From a bacterium (GTDB taxonomy: Bacteria; Chloroflexota; Dormibacteria; UBA8260; Bog-877), in contig JAKAWF010000250.1 in NCBI GenBank assembly GCA_021817025.1, forward strand, positions 1 through 5,613: DNA of 5,613 nt, given 5' to 3'. Below the pieces are notes generated by a model that had not been told where the DNA came from, ran no database searches, and saw only the letters and a list, made by a program, of their open reading frames with translations. The translations under genes and the position numbers were made by a program. Shown here in pieces: positions 1 through 5,233 of this stretch (position 1 is the first letter of the stretch; every line of letters starts with the position of its first letter).

Positions 1-670
1 CTGCCAGCCCCGCGGCCTGGCCTGCGCGGTGGCCCCACCGGGGGGTTTTCTCAATCAGTACGATCGCTGTGAGCACCACCATGGCCACCAGATTCATGAA
101 CCCCAGGGCGATGAGCACGGCCATCAGCGCCCAGCAGCAGGCCAGGCAATACGCGCCGTGGGTGAGGCCGGCGCGCAGATCGCGCGCGCGTCCGCGCAGG
201 GACCCATATTGCAACAACAAACCGAGGGTGGAGCGGCAGCGAATCAGGCAGCGCTGTTTGAGAGGACTCAGTTGATAGATTCCGCAGCCGGCGAAGATGG
301 CCACCCCCAGGCCGGTTGCCACCGCCGGGTGACCGCTGGCCAGGTGGTCAACGATCCAAGCCAACCAGTAGGCGGGAACGGCTGCAAGGCTCCACACCAC
401 CAGGTACCCGGCCGCGAAAGCTGCCAGGCGGACTCCCCAATGGTTTGTGAAGGTGCGGGTATAAAGCGCGGCGAATGGCGCAACCGATGGCAGCATCATG
501 GCCGCCACCATCAGCACCCACAGGGCCACAAAGGATCCCAGCCCGAGCCCCATGGTGGAGGGCATCGATCCCATGTGACCAGCCGCCACCACGACGCCGA
601 CCCAGGCGCCGGCGGCCAGGAGTAGAAGCAGCGAGGTCGGCGGCCACAGCGGCCGCCGACCTGGCGTCAC
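1..670 (-). CDS. DUF2182 multi-pass membrane protein (partial, C-terminus off the left edge)
   Basis: Predicted metal-binding integral membrane protein of the DUF2182 family; molecular function is unknown for the family. The minus-strand frame stays open for 223 residues to the window edge. Seen in order: a hydrophobic helix (about 13-31), the Met/His stretch HMGSMPSTM (32-40), the signature helix GSFVALWVLMVAAMMLPSV (45-63), a helix at about 85-103, the motif GIYQLSPLKQRCLIRCR (130-146), then HGAYCLACCWALM (171-183) followed by GFMNL. The last two motifs are the family hallmark and hold C141, C145, C175, C178 and C179. The GTG start at 670 is chosen because no ATG, GTG or TTG lies closer upstream in frame and it leaves a 5-nt gap after the stop of the DUF1326 gene, so the two should be translationally coupled. 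The ribosome binding site is weak, which fits coupling. The true C-terminus is not visible but should be near, judging by usual family length. Confidence 0.9.
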   Translation of the reverse strand, partial: MTPGRRPLWPPTSLLLLLAAGAWVGVVVAAGHMGSMPSTMGLGLGSFVALWVLMVAAMMLPSVAPFAALYTRTFTNHWGVRLAAFAAGYLVVWSLAAVPAYWLAWIVDHLASGHPAVATGLGVAIFAGCGIYQLSPLKQRCLIRCRSTLGLLLQYGSLRGRARDLRAGLTHGAYCLACCWALMAVLIALGFMNLVAMVVLTAIVLIEKTPRWGHRAGQAAGLA

Positions 671-675
671 TCGGA

Positions 676-1284
676 TCAGGACGCCCAGGCAAATGGCGCC
701 GAGTGCCCGTTCTTGCCGGTGTTGGAAAAGGACAACCCGAACGCGTCTACCTGCGATCGGTTGGCTTTGGCAACCGTCAAAGTGGAACTGGCCGGGTGGA
801 AAACCCCAGTCAGCTTCTCGATTTCCCCGGTGGGATTGCCCGGGGCCACGAAATCCTCGATTTCGATGTCCACCATGGACCCAACCTTTATGGAATGGCG
901 GCGTCCGGCATCCCGGTAGTCGATTGGGGCCATCTCCATTCCGAGCAGCTCGCCGATGAGCGGACTTAGCATCGCCATGGGGCCGCCGACCTGTCCCCCG
1001 AACACTGCGTGGAGCTTCTCCACCTGCTCGGGCGACGCGGCGGCATCCATCACCAGTCCGACGCGCCAATTGCCATCGGCCATGACCGGCGGCGTGTCGG
1101 CTACGACCACGACCGTCTTACCACTCACGTCAACCCCCTCCACATCACCGACCCCGATGTGGAAGGCCATCACCACCCGGCAGCGATCCTGATCGGCGGC
1201 CATGGTGAGGCCGGAGGTACTACAGGGACACACCATGTCGCAGGAGCAATTCTCGAAGTAGGTCCCTTCTAGTGACCAGGCCAT
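676..1284 (-). CDS. DUF1326 domain-containing protein
   Basis: A 202-residue soluble protein of the DUF1326 family, whose biochemical role is not established. It begins MAWSLEGTYFENCSCDMVCPC, with the family's cysteine cluster at C13, C15, C19 and C21 (CxCxxxCxC), a plausible metal site. The rest (VMAFHIGVGDVEGVDVSGKTVVVV, then a mixed alpha/beta region with VFGGQVGGPMAMLSPLIG) fits the single-domain family along its whole length. The open frame extends 14 residues further upstream, but an AGGAGG site six bases before the ATG at 1284 decides this start. It is the first gene of a two-gene operon with the DUF2182 membrane protein, a pairing often seen in other genomes. A joint role in metal handling at the membrane is inference. 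There is no signal peptide, so it should be cytoplasmic. Confidence 0.93.
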   Translation of the reverse strand: MAWSLEGTYFENCSCDMVCPCSTSGLTMAADQDRCRVVMAFHIGVGDVEGVDVSGKTVVVVADTPPVMADGNWRVGLVMDAAASPEQVEKLHAVFGGQVGGPMAMLSPLIGELLGMEMAPIDYRDAGRRHSIKVGSMVDIEIEDFVAPGNPTGEIEKLTGVFHPASSTLTVAKANRSQVDAFGLSFSNTGKNGHSAPFAWAS

Positions 1285-1290
1285 GCTGTT

Positions 1291-1296
1291 CCTCCT
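1291..1296 (-). promoter_or_regulatory. Shine-Dalgarno site of the DUF1326 gene
   Basis: Minus-strand AGGAGG, within GGAAGGAGG (1291-1299), lies 6 nt from the ATG at 1284. It fixes the start against a longer in-frame ATG at 1326, which has no such site. Confidence 0.85.
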
Positions 1297-1316
1297 TCCG
1301 CTAGATAGATCCAGAC

Positions 1317-1345
1317 GTTTTAGCACGCCCCCGCTGGCCTGTCAA
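1317..1345 (-). promoter_or_regulatory. Sigma70-type promoter of the DUF1326-DUF2182 operon
   Basis: Reading the minus strand, a perfect -35 box TTGACA (1340-1345) is separated by exactly 17 nt from a -10 box TAAAAC (1317-1322, 4 of 6 consensus). It sits 33 nt before the start codon with the strong ribosome binding site between. The promoter survives although an insertion sequence begins roughly 20 bp further upstream. Confidence 0.6.
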
Positions 1346-1352
1346 CAGCGGG
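1330..1352. repeat. Perfect 7-bp inverted repeat spanning the -35 box
   Basis: The arms CCCGCTG (1330-1336) and CAGCGGG (1346-1352) are separated by 9 nt that contain the whole -35 box (1340-1345) of the DUF1326 promoter. The position suits an operator. A cruciform or a chance GC-rich palindrome is also possible. Confidence 0.4.
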
Positions 1353-1366
1353 CCCAACCACTGTTG

Positions 1367-1412
1367 GAGTTCAGTGATTCTGACCTCCCTTAAGAGTTCA
1401 GCGATTCTGTCC
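1367..1412 (+). repeat. Tandem 19-bp motif at the left end of the insertion sequence
   Basis: GAGTTCAGTGATTCTGACC (1367-1385) and GAGTTCAGCGATTCTGTCC (1394-1412) match at 17 of 19 positions with a 27-bp period. The second copy ends 4 nt before the transposase ATG. Such motifs immediately upstream of an ISNCY transposase probably represent the terminal repeat and internal transposase binding sites. They could also hold the transposase promoter or operator. Confidence 0.65.
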
Positions 1413-1416
1413 GGTC

Positions 1417-2574
1417 ATGAAGGACAGGATCACGTTGAGCTTGGGTGACCAGAGGCGAGTACTGGTGCTGAATCAGCTGGAGGCTGGAGTGGTCAGTCCG
1501 GAGCAGGCGGCTCTGCTGCTAGGAGTGGGCTCGCGCCAGCTCCAACGGCTTCGGGTCCGGCACCGCCAGGAGGGGGCCGAGGCCCTGGTGCACGGCAATC
1601 GAGGGCGGCGTCCGGTGAACGCCGTGGATCTCGGAGTGGCACGCAGAGTGGTGGAACTGGCCACCGGTGCCTATGTGGGCTTCAATCAGCAGCACCTGAC
1701 CGAGATGCTCGCTGAGCGCGAAGGGATGTTCCGCTCCCGGCTCACAGTGCACCGACTGCTCAGCCAGGCCGGAGTGGCCGCCCCGAGGACCAGGCGGTCA
1801 GCCCGGGCCCACCACCGTCGGGACCGGATGGCCCAGGAAGGGATCCTGTTACAGGTCGACGGCAGCCGCCACGATTGGCTGGAGGGCCGCGGCCCGTACA
1901 TGACCCTGGTCGGCGGAATCGATGATGCCACCGGGCAGGTCCCCGGAGCGACCTTCCGGGAGCAGGAAGACGCCCAAGGGTACTTCCTGATGCTGCGCCA
2001 GGTCGTGGTGGGCAAGGGCGTGCCGCTGGCCATGTACTCCGATCGGCACGGCATCTTCGTGAGGACCCGCAAACAGGAGCCCAGCCTGGAGGAGCAGCTG
2101 GCCGGCCGACGCGACCCGACTCAGATGGGGCGCCTCCTTGACGAGCTCGAGGGGGACCTCATCCTGGCCCGCTCACCCCAGGCCAAGGGCCGCATCGAGC
2201 GCCTCTGGGGCACCTTCCAGGACCCCCTCTGCAGTGAGCTGCGACTTCAGGGCGTGGCCACCCTGGAGGCGGCCAACGTGCTCCTCGCCAAACACTTGGT
2301 CCGCCACAACCGCCGCTTCGCCCTTCCCGCCCAGGACCCATCACCCGCCTGGGAGATCGGCACGGTGGGCTGGGGCCAAAGGCGATGTTCAGGGCGCTTG
2401 ACGCCAAAGTTAACCATCTTGCGGCGCACGACTCGAGGATCGGTCCTGCCCGGCGCCCACCATCCCACCAATCGGCGCAGGCTCGTTCACCGCCAACCTT
2501 GCGACCTGTCGAGCAAGGGGCGCTCATCGTCCGGGCGCACGTGGAGGACAGCCGCCTCGGCCTCCTCCGGCTAG
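1417..2574 (+). CDS. ISNCY family transposase (C-terminal part probably frameshifted)
   Basis: DDE transposase that cuts and joins the ends of its own element. It opens with MKDRITLSLGDQRR and an N-terminal helix-turn-helix (about 27-52, SPEQAALLLGVGSRQLQRL), then HGNRGRRPVNA (59-69) and the FNQQHLTEMLAEREG motif (89-103). The RNase H-like core follows: LLQVDGSRHDWLEGRG with D148, DDATGQ (169-174), YSDRHGIF with D209, TQMGRLLDEL, and SPQAKGRIERLWGTFQD with E261. All three catalytic residues are present. After DPSPAW (about residue 312, base 2350) the sequence loses family resemblance and becomes Arg/Ser-rich. Another frame at about 2385-2588 reads more plausibly (ALIVRAHVEDSRLGLLRLDGYL), like the usual C-terminal beta domain. 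At 385 residues it is shorter than typical relatives. The ATG lacks a clear ribosome binding site. Confidence 0.88.
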   Translation: MKDRITLSLGDQRRVLVLNQLEAGVVSPEQAALLLGVGSRQLQRLRVRHRQEGAEALVHGNRGRRPVNAVDLGVARRVVELATGAYVGFNQQHLTEMLAEREGMFRSRLTVHRLLSQAGVAAPRTRRSARAHHRRDRMAQEGILLQVDGSRHDWLEGRGPYMTLVGGIDDATGQVPGATFREQEDAQGYFLMLRQVVVGKGVPLAMYSDRHGIFVRTRKQEPSLEEQLAGRRDPTQMGRLLDELEGDLILARSPQAKGRIERLWGTFQDPLCSELRLQGVATLEAANVLLAKHLVRHNRRFALPAQDPSPAWEIGTVGWGQRRCSGRLTPKLTILRRTTRGSVLPGAHHPTNRRRLVHRQPCDLSSKGRSSSGRTWRTAASASSG

Positions 2575-2611
2575 ATGGATACCTCTGAGCGCACGCTTAT
2601 CGCACGGCCGA

Positions 2612-3304
2612 CTACTTGGTCCGCGAGACCTTTGGTCGGGCCTCTGCAGTCCGTGCGCTCGGGCTCTCCGGCACAGAGGTCGATCTGACGCGATTCAGGA
2701 CCTTGGAGTCACCCTGCAAGTCCACCCCCTGCTTGAGCGCGTCCTGTAACTCGACACGGCGGCTGAGCAGGCCTAAGACGAGCCACGGCGGCCCGGTGAG
2801 GATGGCGTCCGGATTTTTCGCGCTGCCCCGGCGCACACGGATCTTGCCGTCGACCGCCTCGACCAGCATCGGCTCGTCGCCCATGCGCACCTCGATCGTG
2901 ACCGGAGGTCCCTCGGGCGTGGGGTCATAGTAGTAGAGCTCCAGGGGCAGGGTGATCCAGTAGCTGCGGAAGGCCTCATCGCCGCCCGCTTCACTGAGCA
3001 GCGGAGCACCCCAGCGCCCCAGCTCTCGAATCACCGGCAGCAGATCCTGCCCTCGCGGAGTCAGCCGGAACAGCGTTGTCGCGATCGGAGGTGGCGCCAG
3101 TTCGCGGCTGACCACCCCGGCCTTTTCCAGCTGCCGGAGGCGATCGGCGAGGAGGTTGGTGGCGACGCCCGGCAGGCCGTGTTGCAGGTCCGTGTAACGG
3201 CAGGCCCCGACCAGCATGAGCTCGCGGACGATCAGCAGGGTCCAGCGACCCCCGATCGCGTCGAGGGCCTTGGCGACAGCGCAGAACTCTCCATAGGACC
3301 GCAC
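2612..3304 (-). CDS. HxlR-type winged-helix regulator with C-terminal SCP2-like domain
   Basis: DNA-binding repressor or activator of the HxlR/MarR-like class, 230 residues. Residues 4-100 form the HxlR winged helix: EFCAVAKALDAIGGRWTLLIVRELM (6-30), then RYTDLQHGLPGVATNLLADRLRQLEKAGVVSRE, then the wing LFRLTPRGQDLLPVI (78-92). C8 sits at the N-terminal position that is redox-sensitive in some HxlR members. Residues about 112-205 resemble the SCP2 sterol-carrier-like ligand domain often fused to this type (ITLPLELYYYDP, GDEPMLVEAVDGKIRVRRGSAKNPDAILTGPPWLVLGLLSRR, QGDSKVLNRV). It may sense a hydrophobic ligand, by inference. The Arg/Ser/Pro tail (206-230) abuts the insertion sequence and may be altered. 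The GTG start at 3304 has AGGA 8 nt upstream. A TATGAT -10-like box (3331-3336) lies upstream but lacks a good -35. The gene is divergent from the VOC cluster, which is its likely target. Confidence 0.9.
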   Translation of the reverse strand: MRSYGEFCAVAKALDAIGGRWTLLIVRELMLVGACRYTDLQHGLPGVATNLLADRLRQLEKAGVVSRELAPPPIATTLFRLTPRGQDLLPVIRELGRWGAPLLSEAGGDEAFRSYWITLPLELYYYDPTPEGPPVTIEVRMGDEPMLVEAVDGKIRVRRGSAKNPDAILTGPPWLVLGLLSRRVELQDALKQGVDLQGDSKVLNRVRSTSVPESPSARTAEARPKVSRTK

Positions 3305-3348
3305 GCTGAAAATCCTAACACACCTGCAAGATCATATCCAGTTAGCAC

Positions 3349-3377
3349 TTGACTTTATCACGTGCCCACATTAGAAT
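3349..3377 (+). promoter_or_regulatory. Sigma70-type promoter of the VOC cluster
   Basis: TTGACT (3349-3354, 5 of 6 consensus) and TAGAAT (3372-3377, 5 of 6) are spaced by exactly 17 nt. This is 37 nt before the GTG of the first plus-strand gene. It lies in the intergenic space shared with the divergent HxlR gene, so a repressor bound here could control both directions. Short inverted half-sites flank it (CTTGA 3348-3352, TCAAG 3377-3381) but are too short to call an operator. Confidence 0.7.
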
Positions 3378-3414
3378 CAAGAGCGATCCTAGATTGGACC
3401 CAGGAGGTGCTCCC

Positions 3415-3666
3415 GTGAAGAGCCCGTTCCCGACCATGAAGCCACCGCAAGGCCTGGCCCTGGCGCTCACCTGCCTGGCCGGTTTCATGGTCGCCCTGGA
3501 TGCGCTGGTGGTGGCAGCCGGCATCTCGCTGCTGGGCGCGATCACCGCGCTCGCCGTCGCGACTCACCGGGTGTCGCAGGTCGCGGTGCCGGAAGATCAG
3601 TCGGTGACCGTTCTCGCCAGCTCACAGTTGATTGAAGGAGGAATCCAGACATGGGCAACCCAGTGA
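3415..3666 (+). CDS. Short two-helix membrane protein, probable internally deleted MFS (DHA2-type) transporter
   Basis: An 83-residue ORF with an excellent AGGAGGT site (3402-3408) six bases before a GTG start. A longer frame from 3349 would start inside the promoter and is rejected. Residues 13-33 (GLALALTCLAGFMVALDALVV) look like helix 1 of DHA2/EmrB-QacA exporters, including the LD of the usual FMVxLDxTIV motif. Residues 34-52 (AAGISLLGAITALAVATHR) look like the last helix and basic end of the same family. An in-frame deletion of almost the whole transporter, joining first and last helices near base 3515, explains this best. The product cannot transport by itself. The residue 53-83 tail overlaps the next gene by 16 nt, so translation of the VOC gene may be coupled. 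A genuine small hairpin-like membrane protein is the alternative. Confidence 0.6.
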   Translation: MKSPFPTMKPPQGLALALTCLAGFMVALDALVVAAGISLLGAITALAVATHRVSQVAVPEDQSVTVLASSQLIEGGIQTWATQ

Positions 3667-4019
3667 CTCACTTCGAGATAGTCGGGAAGGACGCAGCGGG
3701 CCTGCAGGCGTTCTACCGGGAAGCATTCGATTGGGGGATTGTGCCAGCCGGGCCCTCCTACGCCATGGTTCACCCGGGAGCCGGAGTCGGCATCGATGGT
3801 GGTGTCGGCAGCGCAGCGGAGGGCGGAGGCGCCAGTCGGGTGACCGTCTACATCGAGGTCGACGACTTGGCCTTGGCTCTGCACAGGATCGAGGGCCTCG
3901 GCGGCCAGAGGCTGTTGGGCCCCCTGGACGTTCCTGGCGGACCGAGCATCGCGCTCTTCAGCGACCCCGAGGACCATGTCGTCGGGCTCACCAAGGCAAC
4001 GACCGTTCGCGGGCGCTGA
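3651..4019 (+). CDS. VOC family protein (glyoxalase/bleomycin-resistance fold)
   Basis: A 122-residue single-domain protein built from two beta-alpha-beta-beta-beta modules. The first (about 4-52) has THFEIVGKDAAGLQAFYREAFDWGI and ends GVGIDGGVG. The second (about 63-116) has VTVYIEVDDLALALHRIEGLGGQRLLGP and closes with ALFSDPEDHVVGL, the DPEGNxxGL motif of the family with Glu-Asp-His in place of Glu-Gly-Asn. H7 and E69 are candidate metal ligands. Members include metal-dependent lyases, dioxygenases and drug-binding proteins, and the substrate cannot be read from sequence. AAGGAGG (3635-3641) lies 9 nt before the ATG. The gene overlaps the preceding membrane ORF by 16 nt, which puts it in the same transcript under the promoter at 3349. 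Confidence 0.9.
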   Translation: MGNPVTHFEIVGKDAAGLQAFYREAFDWGIVPAGPSYAMVHPGAGVGIDGGVGSAAEGGGASRVTVYIEVDDLALALHRIEGLGGQRLLGPLDVPGGPSIALFSDPEDHVVGLTKATTVRGR

Positions 4020-4034
4020 GGTGGGCGCCCCACC
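4020..4034 (+). other. Small hairpin after the first VOC gene
   Basis: GGTGGG (4020-4025) pairs with CCCACC (4029-4034) around a 3-nt loop, starting at the base after the stop codon. There is no T-run. The following 105 nt hold no gene, only two copies of GGCTCGGCC (4093-4101, 4104-4112) and the next ribosome binding site. It could attenuate transcription or stabilise the 3' end. Confidence 0.3.
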
Positions 4035-4139
4035 AAGGGACCCTGCACTGGCCGGGTAGCCGAGCAGCGCCACCGTCTTCCGCGGTCAAGCTGGCTCGGC
4101 CCCGGCTCGGCCACGCAAGAGACGAGCAAAGGAGCGGTC

Positions 4140-4553
4140 ATGACAGGTCTGGAGATTGTCGGGCTTGGTGCGCGCGTGCACATTTTCGCTCAGCCCCACG
4201 CTCGCCATCCATTTAGGCGGCTCTTCGAGGAGGTCCTGGAGTGTTCACTGGTCGAACTCGACTTCGGACTGGACCATCCGGTCATGCTCATACGCTTTGA
4301 GGACGGGAGCGCGTTCAGCGTCGAGTTCACCGAGCTGGCGCCGGCTGAGGTCCCGCCTTCCGCGGTGGACGACGAGCACGCCTTTCGGGGCGCCTGGATC
4401 GAATTCCGCACCAGGAACCTCGCTGGATGCCAGGAGCGACTCCGTCAAGCCGGCATCCCTGAGTTCCGACATCGAGGCAGCCAGCACGCTTATTTCAGCG
4501 CCCCGGGTGGCCAAGTGTTCCGGCTGCTCGAGGTCGATTACCAGGGGCCCTGA
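4140..4553 (+). CDS. VOC superfamily protein
   Basis: A 137-residue protein with the VOC two-module layout, more divergent than its upstream neighbour. The first module (about 4-64) runs LEIVGLGARVHIFAQPHARHPFRRLFEEVLECSLVEL, then VMLIRFEDGSAFSVEF. The second (about 78-134) runs HAFRGAWIEFRTRNLAGCQERLRQAGIPEF, then HAYFSAPGGQVFRLLEVDY. H14, E88 and E131 are candidate metal ligands by position. AAAGGAG (4128-4134) is five bases before the ATG, a clear site. The gene follows the first VOC gene after 120 nt on the same strand and is probably co-transcribed, although a hairpin lies between. The specific substrate is unknown. The shared location with another VOC gene and an HxlR regulator suggests a detoxification or resistance role, by inference. 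Confidence 0.82.
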   Translation: MTGLEIVGLGARVHIFAQPHARHPFRRLFEEVLECSLVELDFGLDHPVMLIRFEDGSAFSVEFTELAPAEVPPSAVDDEHAFRGAWIEFRTRNLAGCQERLRQAGIPEFRHRGSQHAYFSAPGGQVFRLLEVDYQGP

Positions 4554-4560
4554 CGGAGCG

Positions 4561-4595
4561 GCCCGGCACGGTCTTCAGGACCGCGCATGCCGGGC
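4561..4595 (+). terminator. Strong bulged hairpin, probable terminator of the VOC cluster
   Basis: The outer stem GCCCGGCA (4561-4568) pairs perfectly with TGCCGGGC (4588-4595). The inner stem CGGTC (4569-4573) pairs with GACCG (4579-4583) around a 5-nt loop, leaving a 4-nt bulge on the 3' side. It starts 8 nt after the stop of the second VOC gene. No T-tract follows, as is common for terminator hairpins in GC-rich actinobacteria. Confidence 0.5.
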
Positions 4596-4688
4596 GGCGC
4601 ACGACGTGGACGGTGGTGGCGCCGCGAGGGCTGTGCGTCTATCGGCTGTTCGGGCACGACGTCCGGCGAGCGTAGGGAGGGCACCACG

Positions 4689-5006
4689 GTGACGGTGACC
4701 CACGACCTCACGGCACAACCGCCCGACGCGAGTCTCGCGCTTCGGGACTTCGCCGCCCACTTCGGTCCATTCCTCGAGCGACGGCAGGATTCCATCGCCC
4801 GCAGCCTTGCCGGCAACCAGCCGCCCAGCGTCCACAGCTGCACCGTGCCCGGGTGGAGTTCGAGCAATGCGCAGTTGCCTTCCCGATCACCTGAGCGGGC
4901 CGGCTCCTTGGCGCGTTTGGGTACACACCCTTCCAGGATTGGTCCGGCGGACGAAGCTGGTGCCTCGGCTCGACGTAAATCGTGGTCGACCAATCACCTG
5001 CGTTGA
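4689..5006 (+). other. Unrecognised ORF start, probably a gene fragment fused into the broken VOC gene
   Basis: A GTG at 4689 follows a GGGAGGG site (4676-4682) with 6 nt spacing. The first roughly 50 residues look coding (VTVTHDLTAQPPDASLALRDFAAHFGPFLERRQDSIARSLAG), with an amphipathic helix rich in Phe, Leu and Arg. I do not recognise the family. From about base 4850 this frame becomes low-information while a different frame carries VOC sequence. The 106-residue product is therefore probably an artefact: the 5' end of one gene joined to the damaged 5' part of another. The stretch 4596-4688 holds nothing else I can identify. Confidence 0.3.
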
Positions 5007-5233
5007 GCGGCACTTCTCACGAGCGGAATCGTCCGGGCCCGAACCATCTCGCCTTCCACGCTGGAAGTCGTGCCGAGGTGGACGACCTCACCGCCGAAGC
5101 CGACCACCACGGCTGGCGTCTCCTGTTTCCTGATCGACATCCGTTCGCGGGCGGTCCCGGGCACTACGCCGCCTACCCCGAGAACACGGACGGTTTCGAA
5201 GTAGAGCTTGTGGCCACGGATCCGGCTCCATAG
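4853..5233 (+). pseudogene. VOC family protein, inactivated by two in-frame stops
   Basis: One reading frame from about 4853 to the TAG at 5231 reads as a VOC protein interrupted twice. VEFEQCAVAFPIT is followed by TGA (4892-4894), then AGRLLGAFGYTPFQDWSGGRSWCLGST by TAA (4976-4978), then IVVDQSPALSG, RPGPNHLAFHAGSRAEVDDLTAEADHHGW, LFPDRHPFAGGPGHYAAYPENTDGFEVELVA. The C-terminal half from 4982 is a clean VOC module with the expected His (NHLAFH) and Glu (FEVEL). At the TAA, relatives usually have Tyr (GDTYxVxEQ), so a TAC/TAT to TAA change is likely. The N-terminal part also seems a few residues short before the FWxxLLG region, suggesting a small deletion. No ribosome binding site precedes the GTG at 4982, so expression of the 83-residue C-terminal piece is doubtful. 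This is the third VOC copy in the row. Confidence 0.72.

Larger units (their letters stand above)
1361..2590 (+). mobile_element. ISNCY-family insertion sequence, apparently truncated at its right end
   Basis: The element comprises a left end with duplicated terminal-type motifs (from about 1361) and the transposase reading away from them. I searched for an inverted copy of GAGTTCAGYGATTCTG downstream of the transposase and found none. The right boundary is therefore only approximate, placed just before the 3' end of the convergent HxlR gene. No target-site duplication could be identified. The family (IS1202/ISDol1-like) is assigned from the transposase. Confidence 0.6.

Noticed and set aside
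29..625. 198-codon plus-strand ORF over the left end
   Set aside because: It is a shadow of the DUF2182 gene, whose minus-strand frame carries clear family motifs throughout. The product is Gln/His/Gly-rich with no domain.
475..969. 164-codon plus-strand ORF antisense to the DUF1326/DUF2182 junction
   Set aside because: Arg/Pro/Ala-rich translation of a GC-rich opposite strand, with no ribosome binding site and no family resemblance.
3345..3365. GCAC/GTGC inverted pair around the -35 box of the VOC promoter
   Set aside because: Only four bases per arm, expected by chance at this composition.
4093..4112. Two copies of GGCTCGGCC at 11-bp spacing before the second VOC gene, considered as a regulator site
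   Set aside because: Short GC-rich direct repeat with no further copies; likely slippage or chance.
3632..4216. 194-codon plus-strand ORF overlapping both VOC genes in another frame
   Set aside because: Arg/Gly-rich out-of-frame reading; the VOC frames hold recognisable motifs and proper ribosome binding sites.
4538..4993. 151-codon minus-strand ORF opposite the unrecognised and broken VOC region
   Set aside because: Compositional shadow with Arg/Ser/Pro-rich product; the plus strand shows VOC sequence across part of it.
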